Origin: Methylobacterium nodulans ORS 2060
GTDB taxonomy: Bacteria; Pseudomonadota; Alphaproteobacteria; Rhizobiales; Beijerinckiaceae
Direction: 5' to 3'
DNA length: 64,000 nt
NCBI RefSeq assembly: GCF_000022085.1
Contig: NC_011894.1
Span: forward strand, 6,508,501 to 6,572,500
Shown here in pieces: positions 1 through 8,355 of the stretch (its first letter is position 1; the number at the start of each line of letters is the position of its first letter). The position numbers were made by a program, and so were the translations under genes. The notes beneath the pieces were generated by a model, which saw nothing but the letters and a program-made list of their open reading frames with translations, had not been told where the DNA came from and searched no databases.

Positions 1-619
1 CCAGGCCTGATTGGAGATCGGCATCTGCAGCGATGTGGGCGGCGATGCCCTGCTTGATCTCAGCGGCCTGGGCCTTCAGCTCTGCGATGCTTGTCAGCAA
101 GGACCTTTCAACAAGATCGGGACAGCCACGCGTCCGCGCCTGCTCCAGACGGTTCTCCTCTCGCCGGAGATCGGCTTCCAGGTCATCGAGACGGGCGATC
201 AGGCTCTGAAGGTCAAGCAGGGCCTTGGCCGGGGGCGACCAGAGTTTTGGGCGCACCAACAGGCCGTAGCGGGCCAGAAGATGGGCATCGATCCGGTCAG
301 TCTTGCCGAGAATGCCGAGGGCCTTGGCGAAGCTGCGCACCCGCGCCGAGTTGACGATGGAGACCCGCAGGCCCGCTGCGGCAAGCCGCTGTGCGGCCAC
401 CTCATGGTAGGCTGCCGTATGGTAGGCTGCCGTGGCCTCGACGATCAGATGCGTGTCTGCCGCCTCTGCTCCAGACACTTGGGCGACCCAGCGTGCGACC
501 CGATCAGCGCCTTCCGGGCTGTTGGGGAACGAGCGTCGGCCCACTAGCTTGTCACCTACCGACGTTAGGACCGCGCAATCCAGGCTAGCCTTCGCGACAT
601 CCATGCCAAGAAGTACCAA
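1..619 (-). CDS. IS110-family transposase, N-terminal part (runs off window)
   Basis: This is the catalytic N-terminal half of an IS110-type DEDD transposase, which uses a RuvC-like fold and acts on its own element DNA. The reading frame is open to the left edge, so the C-terminal domain with the active serine lies outside the window. Near the start the frame reads LLGMDVAKASLDC, whose first aspartate matches the first catalytic residue. Further on is GKTDRIDAHLLARYG, with the later acidic residues. I chose the TTG at 619 because GAGGAG lies 8 bases before it; the ATG at 604 is an alternative with no such site. The family call is firm. Whether the element is intact cannot be seen. Confidence 0.82.
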   Translation of the reverse strand, partial: MVLLGMDVAKASLDCAVLTSVGDKLVGRRSFPNSPEGADRVARWVAQVSGAEAADTHLIVEATAAYHTAAYHEVAAQRLAAAGLRVSIVNSARVRSFAKALGILGKTDRIDAHLLARYGLLVRPKLWSPPAKALLDLQSLIARLDDLEADLRREENRLEQARTRGCPDLVERSLLTSIAELKAQAAEIKQGIAAHIAADADLQSGL

Positions 620-804
620 GGCGTTGTCTCCTCGTTCGAGGTGCCCCTACGCTGATCCACCTTGTTGATGCAGGCTCATCCCCTGCGGGGAGGCCTTCGC
701 TACCGTCCAATCTCGTCAGGGGCGCAGTGGGAGAGGCCGGGCGCACGATCTACGTCTCAGACTCGTGGTCTCACGTCTCATTCGGGCTGACCCGGCCTCA
801 TACC
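620..804. other. Short gene-free junction between IS remnants
   Basis: This stretch lies between the IS110 start and the broken IS6 gene. It probably holds the outer end of the IS110 element and the breakpoint that cut the IS6 gene. I see no coding signal. Confidence 0.4.
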
Positions 805-1140
805 TCAGGAGAGACCTGGGGCGCCGATCAGATACAACGTCTCGTCGACGCGCACCGATCCGCAGTGCGGCTTGCGGAACCGACGCAGCCGGCGCTCGAT
901 GGCGGGCGCGTAGGCCAGCACCCACCGATTGATGGTGGAGTGGTCCACCTCCATCCCGCGCTCGAGGAGCATCTCCTCGATGTCGCGGTAGCTGAGGGCA
1001 TAGCGCAGGTACCAGGAGACGGCCTGCACGATCAGGCTGGCCTCGAAGTGCCGCCCCCTGAAGTCGCCGCGGGCCTCTCTCTTCAGCTTGAGGGCGAGGG
1101 CGTTCAGGATCATGGGCCGGCTCCGAAGCGGAGGCGGCAA
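805..1140 (-). pseudogene. IS6-family transposase, 3'-truncated
   Basis: The frame carries the N-terminal part of an IS6/IS240-type DDE transposase, including DFRGRHFEASLIVQAV, LSYRDIEEMLLERG and HSTINRWVLAYAP, and reaches the first catalytic aspartate in RVDET. It then diverges and stops, so the second Asp and the Glu are missing and the protein cannot be active. About half of the usual length of roughly 230 residues remains. A terminal-repeat-like stretch (about 1163-1198) lies upstream of its start, suggesting the left side of the element survives and the right side was lost by deletion or another insertion. ATG 1113 is a likelier start than 1140. Confidence 0.75.
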
Positions 1141-1187
1141 GCTGAGCAGGGATGGCTAACGAGCCGTGAACGCGGGCCCGTTCGCGT

Positions 1188-1826
1188 TTGCGACAGGCCC
1201 CCATGCTCTTCCCCGTCGCCGGGCGCGGCCGGCCGCGTCAGCATGACGGGCCGGATCAGCCCTCGGTCGCGGCCGAGACCGCGCTGGAGACCATGGCCGG
1301 GCGCGTCGTGACGTGGCGGCGCGGCACCAAGGGCCGGCTGAGCGCCCGCTTCTGCGCCGTGCGGGTGCGTGCCGCCGATGCTCCAACCCAACGGATCGGA
1401 GCGATGGGCAACCAGCACCGGCCGGGCGAGGAGGTCTGGCGGGTGGGCGAGTTCCGGACATCGGGCGAGCGGAAGTACTATCTCTCGAACCTGCCGCCTG
1501 ATGCGACGCTCAAGCAGCTCGCCGGCCTCATCACGGCACGTTGGATCTGTGAGCAGGCGCACCAGCAGAGGAAGGCAGAACTCGGCCTCGACCACTTCGA
1601 GGGCCGCTCGTGGACCGGGCTGCACCGGCACGCGCTGATGACGATGATGGCCTATGCCTTCCTTCAGTTGCGCCGTCTCGCGGCCGTTGGCCGGAAAAAA
1701 AGGAACGGCTGCCCGCCGCCACAGCCGACCTTGCCAGCGGTCCGGCAGGCCATCCTAGATCATCTCAGCCGGCCGCCGCTGCGGAGATGTCCGCACTGTG
1801 ACGCCCTGCTCCCGCGGCCCTCGTGA
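1188..1826 (+). pseudogene. IS701-family transposase, 5'-truncated
   Basis: About 200 C-terminal residues of an IS701-type DDE transposase remain. Recognisable parts are KYYLSNLPPDATLKQLAGLI, ARWICEQAHQQRKAELGLDH (with the catalytic glutamate context) and FEGRSWTGLHRHALMTMMAY, followed by a cysteine pair, RRCPHCDALL, near the end. The N-terminal half with the two catalytic aspartates is absent, and the frame joins the IS6 end at about 1190. It is a remnant without activity. Confidence 0.75.
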
Positions 1827-1909
1827 ACACGACCTGCCAAAGTAGTGCTAATCTGAGGCGTGTTGCTAAATTGCAACTGCCTTTATAGCTTGAGCATTGG
1901 CCGGAACCG

Positions 1910-2890
1910 CTATTCGTCAAAAATCGAAATGCCTGTGCGCACCTCCCAATCGTTTCCGGTGCGCCCGATCGAAGACAGGGCCCCGACGGCTCGATCGAGC
2001 GACGTCCACGGGAGGAACGGGTTACGCTGACCGATTCCCCAGACTTCAACTCGCGTCGACGGACGGGCGCTCCGGCCGCGGGCGTGAAAGCCGAATGTGT
2101 CCGCAACCACAAGGGTATTGGCCGGCACGGCAACAGGTATGGGCATCTGGAAACCAAGATCCTCCAGCTCGGCCTCACTGATCCGGAAGGAACCTTGCCT
2201 CGTCTCAAAATCAGCCGAGGAAACTGCGGTTAGGCTCATGCGCCGTTCCCACTCAAGGCGCTGTGGAGTGAGTCGATGGGAGCCGCGGACATAAGTAAAT
2301 GGACCGCTGTCCTCTTCAACATCTGTGAGAAAAAGCCAAGCCTTGACCGTAGGATGAAACGTATCAGCGTGCAGCACCGTCTGCGGGTCGTCCTCACCGT
2401 CGGAGGCTTGCTGCAAAACGGCTTGCAGGAACATGCTCGGTTCCGAGTCCCGGCTGCCGACGTAACGGATGAGCCCTTGCCACGTCTCTGATCCACAAAC
2501 CTGTTTCAAGCTCGGCAACTGATCAAGCAGCTTACTGCCAATCGTCACCTTGCGCAGAACCGTCCGCCCCTCGGCTTTTTCCCGGATGGGCCCTCTGTAA
2601 GCCTGGACCTCGTCGCGCAGTCTTGCGAAGGCATCATCAGGCAGAAAGCGACGCTTGATCACGAAGCCGTCTCGGTCGAAAGCGGCGCGGTCTTCGCCCG
2701 ACACTCTGGACGCGAGCCTTGCGCGACGAGCCGCTGCGAGGCGGGCCGCAAGTTCGACCCGCTTGGCGTGCAGCCCCCACCGGTTGAGCTGGCGGCTTCC
2801 GATCAGGGGGTTGTGCTCGAACGACTTGGCAGCAGTCGCGAGCTGCAGAGGCCACAGCGGAGCAGTGGCTACATGTACTAAGCTGCGCAT
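1910..2890 (-). CDS. Phytanoyl-CoA dioxygenase (PhyH)-like oxygenase
   Basis: This 326-residue protein probably belongs to the PhyH branch of Fe(II)/2-oxoglutarate dioxygenases, which hydroxylate small or lipid-like substrates. A likely metal triad is H174 and D176 in LHADTFHP and H269 in GFHARGRS; the arginines just after H269 could hold 2-oxoglutarate. The segment GPFTYVRGSH is typical of the family. The start at 2890 is supported by GGAGGAG about 7 bases upstream. It is transcribed away from the glycosyltransferase gene at 3287, with a gap of about 400 bases. No neighbour indicates the substrate. Both genes are flanked by IS debris on the left, which suggests horizontal acquisition. The fold assignment is solid; the substrate is unknown. 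Confidence 0.8.
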   Translation of the reverse strand: MRSLVHVATAPLWPLQLATAAKSFEHNPLIGSRQLNRWGLHAKRVELAARLAAARRARLASRVSGEDRAAFDRDGFVIKRRFLPDDAFARLRDEVQAYRGPIREKAEGRTVLRKVTIGSKLLDQLPSLKQVCGSETWQGLIRYVGSRDSEPSMFLQAVLQQASDGEDDPQTVLHADTFHPTVKAWLFLTDVEEDSGPFTYVRGSHRLTPQRLEWERRMSLTAVSSADFETRQGSFRISEAELEDLGFQMPIPVAVPANTLVVADTFGFHARGRSARPSTRVEVWGIGQRNPFLPWTSLDRAVGALSSIGRTGNDWEVRTGISIFDE

Positions 2891-3286
2891 GCGCGCCTCC
2901 TCCCAACTGTGCTGATGTGTGCAAACGGAAACGGTTCTGCCAGAAACGGTAGTTGATTTAACGACAACGTAGATGGATGTGTTCGGACGGATTGTGACAT
3001 ATTTTGGGCAGCAATCGAGTGATAACCTGTGTTTATTCTGCTGGGAAAATTCGTCGCGAGCCCGACGTGGTCAGCAGGACGATTACCGCGGGTCCATCGC
3101 AGACGCGAGTACCGCCGGGCCCGAGCGCCGTCGCCTCGCCCCCACACGCGGCGGTTCGCTGACGAGGGGGATCAATCATCACGGCTTAAGCTGGGGCGGT
3201 GCCCATGTGCGGCATCGCCCAGACGCTGGCCTCCGCAGGCAAGGCCGTCTATGGGCCGGCCCGGCTTCCTCCTCGACCAGTCCTGC
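2891..3286. other. Divergent intergenic region
   Basis: About 400 bases separate the divergent dioxygenase and glycosyltransferase genes. The left part is AT-richer than its surroundings (for example around 2990-3045) and probably holds both promoters. I could not identify defined boxes or a gene. Confidence 0.4.
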
Positions 3287-4558
3287 ATGACAGATCGCCC
3301 CGTCGTCCTCGACATCACCCGCCTCGTCCTTCGTCTGGCCCATGCGAGCCCGACCGGCATCGACCGGGTCGATCTCGCCTATGCGCGGCACTACCTCGGG
3401 CAGGAGGCGCCGCGGTTCGGGCTGATCACGACGCCCTTCGGACCCAAGCTCCTCGATCGGGGCGAAGCGTCGGCGATCGTGGAGGCGGTCGCCTCGGGCT
3501 GGGTCGAGGGCAGCACTGCGGAGGCCGACCCGGTCTACCGCGCCCTCGCGTTGCGCCTCGGCACCAGCGTCGCTCCGGCTCCGTTGGCGCCGCCTCCGCC
3601 CCGGCGCCGGCGGATCCAGGCGGCGATTCGGTGGCGGGTCGCCCGAGCCCCCGGGATCGGCGGGCTGCCGCGCGGCGCCCTCTATCTCCACACCTCGCAC
3701 CTGCGCCTCGACCGGCCCCGCCGGTTCGACTGGCTCTACGAGCGCTGCGACGTGCGGCCGGTCTTCTTTGTCCACGACATCATCCCGATCGAGTATCCCG
3801 AATACGGGGGTGACGGGGAAGCGGTGCGCCACGCGGTGCGGATGCGGACCGTCTCGCGCCACGCCGCCGCCGTGGTGGTGAACTCGGCCGATGTCGGGTC
3901 GCGGTTCTCCGCTTACCTCGCGGCGCGGCGCCTCCACGTCCCGCCCGTCACGATCGGCCCGCTCGGCATCGAGCCGGCGTTCTCCGACCGCACGGGGCCG
4001 GCGCTCACGCCGGACCGCCCGACCTTCATCGCCTGCGGGACGATCCAGCCCGTCAAGAACCATTACGGGCTTCTCACCCTCTGGCGGGAGCTCGATGCCC
4101 GGCACGGGCCGCGCACGCCGCGCCTCGTCATCGCCGGGCGCCGGGGCTGGAAGAGCCGGAACGTAATTGACCTCCTCGACCGCTGCCCGGCGGTGCGCCG
4201 GCATGTGGTTGAGGTCGCGGGGCTCTCGACGGCGGGTCTCGTGCGGCTGATGCGGGGCGCCACCGCCCTGCTGATGCCCTCCTTCGCGGAGGGCTACGGC
4301 CTGCCCATGGTCGAGGCGGCCGCCGCGGGCCTTCCGGTCGTGGCCTCAGACATCCCGGTGCACCGGGAGGTCGCGGAGGCCTTCGCCGCGTTCATCCACC
4401 CGCTCGACGGATTGGGCTGGATGCGGGTCGTGGAGGAGTTAATGGCAACCCACTCGCCGCTACGCCGGACCCTGGCGGAGCGCCTGGTCGGCGTCGCTCC
4501 GCCGACCTGGGATGACCATTTCGCGCGGGTCGATCCGATGCTGGCGGATCTTGCATGA
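3287..4558 (+). CDS. Glycosyltransferase family 1/4 (GT-B fold)
   Basis: This protein of about 423 residues is predicted to transfer a sugar from a nucleotide-sugar donor to a glycan or lipid acceptor at the inner face of the membrane. The C-terminal donor domain shows FIACGTIQPVKNHYGLL, LVIAGRRGWKS and the signature EGYGLPMVEAAAAGLPVV with its E-x7-E spacing. The N-terminal acceptor domain begins PVVLDITRLVLRL and contains FVHDIIPIEYPEY. This layout is typical of mannosyltransferase-like enzymes in exopolysaccharide or O-antigen clusters. An in-frame ATG at 3251 is a possible earlier start; neither start has a strong ribosome site. The gene stands alone, with no other polysaccharide genes nearby, so the product is unknown. 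Confidence 0.82.
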   Translation: MTDRPVVLDITRLVLRLAHASPTGIDRVDLAYARHYLGQEAPRFGLITTPFGPKLLDRGEASAIVEAVASGWVEGSTAEADPVYRALALRLGTSVAPAPLAPPPPRRRRIQAAIRWRVARAPGIGGLPRGALYLHTSHLRLDRPRRFDWLYERCDVRPVFFVHDIIPIEYPEYGGDGEAVRHAVRMRTVSRHAAAVVVNSADVGSRFSAYLAARRLHVPPVTIGPLGIEPAFSDRTGPALTPDRPTFIACGTIQPVKNHYGLLTLWRELDARHGPRTPRLVIAGRRGWKSRNVIDLLDRCPAVRRHVVEVAGLSTAGLVRLMRGATALLMPSFAEGYGLPMVEAAAAGLPVVASDIPVHREVAEAFAAFIHPLDGLGWMRVVEELMATHSPLRRTLAERLVGVAPPTWDDHFARVDPMLADLA

Positions 4559-4948
4559 TGCGCGTGGCTTCCCTCGCGCGCGGGTGAGGGGATCCCACGA
4601 GGCCTGTCGCTAACGCAGCGGCGTTCACGGGCTGTTAGGCATGCCCGCCCAGCGTGCTGCCTCCATCCCGGAGCTGGCCACGATCCGCACCGTCCTCTCA
4701 ACCAACCGAGGGTAGTCGGTTCCATACGCCGCCCTTATGCGAGCGAGGCCTTCGTGAGACGCGGGCAGGCTGAACGGGTCGGCTGACTGAACCTCGCGAC
4801 GGTCTGTGGGCTGATGAACGTCTGGAGCGGCGCCATGATGCCATGATGTAACTCCGCTCAGGCCGGGACACCCCACCCCGTGAGGAGGCGCACCTTGAAC
4901 GCGGGCACCCTCTTGAGAGAAGCATGCATAAGCTACGACAGACGATAC
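4559..4948. other. Gene-free stretch with a dispersed repeat
   Basis: Nearly 400 bases without a convincing gene. A 26-base motif at 4718-4743, read on the minus strand as CTCGCATAAGGGCGGC then GTATGGAACC, recurs near 12962 and, partly, near 58660. See the separate repeat entries. Confidence 0.45.
4718..4743 (-). repeat. Dispersed 26-bp motif, copy 1
   Basis: Read on the minus strand it is CTCGCATAAGGGCGGC followed by GTATGGAACC. It matches the copy at 12962-12987 in 24 of 26 positions and the shorter copy near 58660 over about 17 positions. It is not palindromic. It could be a recombinase core site or an element end. Function unknown. Confidence 0.5.
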
Positions 4949-5407
4949 CTATTTGGGGTAGTGCGGCAGACCCGACGCGCGCTCGGCAGCGTCACGCGCC
5001 TTCCGGTCTGCGGCCTTCTCGGCGAGATCGGCCGCCCGGCGGGCCTCGTCGTGTTTGGCGGCCTGGGCCTCGCAGCGTTGGCGCAGCTCCTCCAACTCCT
5101 CCACGGTGAGGTGCTCGATGCCGATGTAGCGGTTCTGGGCGGCGCTGGTCCGGATCAGCTCGTCAAGTTTGGCCTGGATGGCGGCCCCGTCTCGGTTCTG
5201 CGTGTTCTGGATCAGGAACACCATCAGGAACGTCACGATGGTGGTGCCGGTGTTGATGATGAGCTGCCAGGTGTCCGAGTAGTGGAACAGCGGCCCGCTC
5301 ACCGCCCAAGCCAGGATCACCACCAGGCAGAGAAGAAAAGCACTTGGCCGGCCGGCGGCGTGGGCAATGGCCGAGGCGAACGTAGTGAAAGCCTCGCCGA
5401 GCGCCAT
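4949..5407 (-). CDS. Low-affinity iron permease family protein
   Basis: This 152-residue protein resembles bacterial members of the low-affinity iron permease family (Pfam Iron_permease). It has two predicted membrane helices, around residues 20-45 (SAFLLCLVVILAWAVSG) and 50-70 (LIINTGTTIVTFLMVFLIQ), followed by the conserved NTQNRDGAAIQAKLDELIR. A charged, Ala/Arg-rich C-terminal tail follows, probably helical and cytoplasmic. ATG 5407 has AGGAG 9 bases upstream. The family name comes from fungal homology; in bacteria an iron-transport role has not been firmly shown and these proteins are often found in accessory regions. The gene is followed upstream by another small minus-strand gene at 5447-5695. 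Confidence 0.78.
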   Translation of the reverse strand: MALGEAFTTFASAIAHAAGRPSAFLLCLVVILAWAVSGPLFHYSDTWQLIINTGTTIVTFLMVFLIQNTQNRDGAAIQAKLDELIRTSAAQNRYIGIEHLTVEELEELRQRCEAQAAKHDEARRAADLAEKAADRKARDAAERASGLPHYPK

Positions 5408-5446
5408 GCGCAGGTCTCCTGGTCGAAGGCATGGCCTATGGCACCG

Positions 5447-5695
5447 CTATCCCACCCTCGCCAGCAGGATCGCGGTCCGGACGGCCACCCGTCGCCGGGC
5501 AACGGTGACGTCCTTGCGCCGCATGGCCTCCGCGGCTTGGCGGCAGGCGGCTACGGCCGCGTCGATGTCGAGGGTCAGGCCGTCGGCGATCTGGCGGGGC
5601 CCAGACGAGGGGTGGGCAAGGTAGCCCATCACGGCGGCGTCGACCTGCTCGTCAGTCAGGCGCTTGGCCGTGCGGAGGTCTGCGATGGTGGCCAT
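5447..5695 (-). CDS. Small protein of the AVRTA family, copy A
   Basis: This 82-residue hypothetical protein is one of three full copies and one fragment in this window. Each has an N-terminal segment like LTDEQVDAAVMGYLAHPSSG, then an IADGLTLDIDAAVAA-like helix and a C-terminal RRRVAVRTAILLAR. The N-terminal part could fold as a small helical bundle. No catalytic or metal-binding residues stand out. It lies just upstream of the iron-permease-like gene on the same strand. I do not recognise a named family. The repeated presence of the same pattern makes a real gene likely. Confidence 0.6.
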   Translation of the reverse strand: MATIADLRTAKRLTDEQVDAAVMGYLAHPSSGPRQIADGLTLDIDAAVAACRQAAEAMRRKDVTVARRRVAVRTAILLARVG

Positions 5696-6057
5696 GGGCG
5701 AGCACCTACAGCTGCATGCTGGAACGAAGCTGTCCTGCGGCCCCAGGCTGCCGCTGGAGCCCGTCAGGGCTTCGTCAGCGGCCGATCAGCCTTGGCCGCC
5801 AGGGGGGGTTGAGCCCGCAAAGCTTAGCAGCCGTCCAGACCCGCCCAAAGCCCGGGAAGGGGTGTTCCGTCTGGTGTCGTGGAGAGTGGGAACAACGGCG
5901 GCCTCTGCCGCCAGCGGCCGCGAAAGGGTCAAGATTTCAGCTGCGCTGACTTGGGCGCAACCGCAGGGGCGCTCTCATGGCCCAGGTCCGCCTTCTCGAC
6001 CCGATCACCGGCCGGATCGTGATCATCATCGTCTCGGACTGAAGCTCGTCCCGCTCG
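5696..6057. other. Gene-free stretch
   Basis: About 360 bases with no convincing gene on either strand. It is the upstream region of the 5447-5695 gene. A 21-codon frame at 5977-6042 lacks a ribosome site and is not called. Confidence 0.4.
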
Positions 6058-6126
6058 CTAGGCGGCGATGACGAGTCCGGTGAGCAGGATGAGGAAGAAA
6101 TTCGAGAAGAGGAGCGCGCGGATCAT
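6058..6126 (-). CDS. 22-residue hydrophobic membrane peptide
   Basis: A very small frame reads MIRALLFSNFFLILLTGLVI followed by AA and a stop, which is essentially one transmembrane helix. GGAGG lies 6 bases before the ATG at 6126, a strong ribosome site for a frame of this size. Similar small hydrophobic peptides lie at 6790 and 8068 on the same strand, which supports it being real. No function can be read from the sequence; membrane insertion is the only inference. Confidence 0.5.
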   Translation of the reverse strand: MIRALLFSNFFLILLTGLVIAA

Positions 6127-6159
6127 GGCGGCCTCCGTCCTGGAGCGCCGCCATGATGA

Positions 6160-6600
6160 TCATGCCAGTGCCGCCGTAAAGCGATTGGAAGCGCCGCCAG
6201 CGGCATTTTCTACACCTGAAGCTTGGAGAAAGCAGCCCGCATGCGCGAAAGCCGGCCAGCGGGCGCCTAATGACCAGGAAACGGTTATCTGGGCCGTCGG
6301 GTGTTGCGGAGGGCGGGGCCATAGCGTCGTAGCCGCGACGACTCGTGCGGGTCTCGCCAGCCGGATCGCGGTCCGCACCGCTATGCGCTGCTGGGCCTCG
6401 GGCGCATTCTCTCGGGCGAGCACCTCGCGGGCATAGGGGTGGGCCAACACGACTGCGGCGAAGTCGAGAGCGATACCTTCCGCGATCAGGCGCATGCCGG
6501 GCGTCGGGTCGTTCAGGTCGTCGCGGACGACCGCATCGATCTGCTCGTCCGTGACGTGCTTGAGCTTGTACAGTTCGCCGACCGTCGGAGTGTCAGCCAC
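6160..6600 (-). CDS. AVRTA-family protein, copy B, extended C-terminus
   Basis: The first 90 or so residues match the family at 5447 and 7006: VTDEQIDAVVRDDLNDPTPG, then a LIAEGIALDFAAVV helix, then QQRIAVRTAIRLARPA. The remaining 56 residues have no counterpart in the shorter copies and look like read-through past the ancestral stop. The start is GTG 6600 with GGGAG 7 bases before it. Its first codons overlap the stop of a fragment that matches the end of the protein at 11406-11840, so the gene sits on a recombination joint. Function unknown. Confidence 0.55.
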   Translation of the reverse strand: MADTPTVGELYKLKHVTDEQIDAVVRDDLNDPTPGMRLIAEGIALDFAAVVLAHPYAREVLARENAPEAQQRIAVRTAIRLARPARVVAATTLWPRPPQHPTAQITVSWSLGARWPAFAHAGCFLQASGVENAAGGASNRFTAALA

Positions 6601-6650
6601 GGCCGAACTCCCATACCGGGATCCCCCGATACCGCCCCGGCTTACGGCAG
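6595..6650 (-). pseudogene. C-terminal fragment related to the protein at 11406-11840
   Basis: On the minus strand this stretch encodes KPGRYRGIPVWEFGRG and a stop. It matches KPGRYRGIPVWECGK near the C-terminus of the gene at 11406-11840. Nothing of the rest of the protein is visible upstream. Its stop overlaps the start of the 6160-6600 gene. It is the residue of a second copy removed by deletion. Confidence 0.55.
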
Positions 6651-6789
6651 CTGATGAGGACGCCGAGGCAGGGGAACGAGTTCATTGAACCCGCGTGCCA
6701 CGCCAGTCAGAATGGCCTCGCGACGGCTCCCAAGGTGCGGACGCGCGCCGGTTGTATCAGTTCCTGGATTGTCGGAGCAGGCGGTAGCT

Positions 6790-6909
6790 CTAGGCCCGTC
6801 TTAGCCCCCACAGGGCCCGCAGCGGCGCGCTCGCGGCGTTGAGCATGGCGCTGACGGCCAGAACGATAAGAACCGTCAGAAGCGTGGCAGAGATGCTGAG
6901 CAAACGCAT
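6790..6909 (-). CDS. 39-residue single-helix membrane protein
   Basis: The frame begins MRLLSISATLLTVLIVLAVS, one strongly hydrophobic helix, and ends in a short basic tail (RALWGLRRA). GGGAGGAC ends 3 bases before the ATG at 6909. The tail charge suggests that the C-terminus stays in the cytoplasm. It is one of several such peptides in this island. Function unknown. Confidence 0.5.
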   Translation of the reverse strand: MRLLSISATLLTVLIVLAVSAMLNAASAPLRALWGLRRA

Positions 6910-7005
6910 GCTGTCCTCCCTCGTGTGGCCTACGGCCTTGGACAGCATCAGGCGACGCTTAACGTGGCCAGATTGAGCCCGCCCAACTTCGGTTGGGCAG
7001 GCTCT

Positions 7006-7329
7006 TCAGGAAAGTGAGTGTGCCCGAGAGCCGGTAGGTCGCCCTGAGCGATGGGGCGCTGTCGGCGGCACTTGGTAGGGCTTTGCCAGCAGAACCGCGG
7101 CCCACACGGCATGCCGCTTCCGAGAGTCAGGAGCCCCCTTGTCCCTGAGGGTGAGGCGAGCGTAGGCGCTCGCCTCGATCGCCTCAGCAACATCAATGAC
7201 GAGATCGTCGCCGATTACGTGGATCGTTGTTGAGGGGTCAGCAAAATACAAATCAAGTATATTATCTATATCGGCGTCCTTTACTTTGAGATTTGCATAA
7301 TGGTCCATGATCGCCTCACACGAAAACAT
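7006..7329 (-). CDS. AVRTA-family protein, copy C
   Basis: This 107-residue protein is the third full copy of the small repeated family. It has DADIDNILDLYFADPSTTIH, then a VIGDDLVIDVAEAI helix and SRKRHAVWAAVLLAKP at the position of the C-terminal motif. I took ATG 7329 because GGAGG is 7 bases upstream; a longer frame extends upstream but lacks support. A second possible start at 7308 also has GAGG. The gene and its upstream region are AT-richer than the surroundings. No function is recognised. Confidence 0.55.
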   Translation of the reverse strand: MFSCEAIMDHYANLKVKDADIDNILDLYFADPSTTIHVIGDDLVIDVAEAIEASAYARLTLRDKGAPDSRKRHAVWAAVLLAKPYQVPPTAPHRSGRPTGSRAHSLS

Positions 7330-7639
7330 TTGCGATCCTCCACGTATTTTATTTTTGAATTCGCAGGAGTTGCACGCAAACTCGGGCTCAAAGCTTACCA
7401 TGCACCTCCGTGCTGCCGCCGCTAGGCCAGCTTGGCCGGTACCACCGATGATGGCAGGGGCAACGATTCGGCGGAAGTTAAATTTTTGCTCAAGCCGGGA
7501 TGCGTCTGCGCTCGCAGAGGGCCATGAGTGGTTGCATCCAGCGGCTCCAGAATGGCCCCGATGCCATAGTAGTCCAGAGACTAGTCGCACGACAGCCGCG
7601 GGCCTTTGGAGGCCGTTCTACTCGGCCTCGACTGGCGCC
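7330..7639. other. Gene-free stretch
   Basis: About 310 bases upstream of the 7006-7329 gene. Reading frames here are shadows of one another without ribosome sites. I see nothing identifiable. Confidence 0.35.
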
Positions 7640-7868
7640 CCGCGCGGACCGGAGCGGAATGCTTCCGAGCACTTCCGCGCGCTGGGCGCGATCCACGCTG
7701 CACCGCGCTGGCTCTGGCCCGCGCTGGTCGAGCGCCTCGTCGCCGAGGGCCTGACCGTCGAGGCGACCCGCAAGCTTGTCGCTGATAAGGACACCGAAGC
7801 GCCGCCGACATCGCCAGCGCCATCGTCAACGGCTCGATGCGCAAGGCCGAGGTGCATCCTCCGAGGCG
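7640..7868 (+). pseudogene. Degenerate fragment, possibly ParB-like
   Basis: A plus-strand frame reads ASEHFRALGAIHAAPRWLWP and VERLVAEGLTVEATRKLVAD, then continues in a shifted frame as ADIASAIVNGSMRKAEVHP. The helix-rich pattern faintly resembles part of a ParB/KorB-type partition protein, but I am not certain. The frame change near 7800 and the lack of a start and N-terminus indicate decay. Confidence 0.3.
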
Positions 7869-8067
7869 AAAGCGTTACACGCACACCTGACAGCCAAGAC
7901 ATCACGATATCCTGACACCCCGCGCAAGCTGGGTGCATCGCGGCTTCCAGGCCCGTTTCAGGGTCGCCGGCTACCTTACACCTGCCGCATCGGAACGGCC
8001 GCTGGCGGCGACCCCTCACCGACGCAAACGGCATCTTGGGAAACGGCCAGGATGGAAGACGACAGGC

Positions 8068-8175
8068 TCAGTCCCGCGAGAGGGTGCGGCCCACGAGCGC
8101 GACCACAGCGATGATCGCCAGGACGACGCCGGCCGCGAGGACCATCGCGCCCACACCCTCCAGCACGTCAGCCAT
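8068..8175 (-). CDS. 35-residue single-helix membrane protein
   Basis: The frame starts MADVLEGVGAMVLAAGVVLA and is almost entirely one transmembrane helix, ending VALVGRTLSRD. GGGAG lies 8 bases before ATG 8175. A longer frame from 8310 has no good start signal. It is the third hydrophobic mini-protein on this strand in 2.1 kb. Function unknown. Confidence 0.45.
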   Translation of the reverse strand: MADVLEGVGAMVLAAGVVLAIIAVVALVGRTLSRD

Positions 8176-8355
8176 GGAGCGCACTCCCGCGTGCACGGCC
8201 CTACGAAGCAGCGCGGCTCGCTGCGACCGGATACCAGCTCGGCCCGTCCTCGACGCAAGGCCGAGGACGCTGGCAATAGGCTGTGTGCCGAAACACCACA
8301 GCTCACTCACAAGTTAGCTACTCCCACTTGGCAGTGCAGGTCGAGGAGACGCTCT

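Noticed and set aside
3199..3813. Frame beginning with MCGI, reminiscent of a glutamine amidotransferase start
   Set aside because: Nothing after the first few residues resembles an amidotransferase; it overlaps the glycosyltransferase in another frame.
3179..4204. A 341-codon minus-strand frame opposite the glycosyltransferase
   Set aside because: Antisense shadow with low-complexity Arg/Pro/Gly composition and no ribosome site.
5977..6042. A 21-codon plus-strand frame with a hydrophobic end
   Set aside because: No ribosome site and opposite to the direction of the other mini-proteins in the island.
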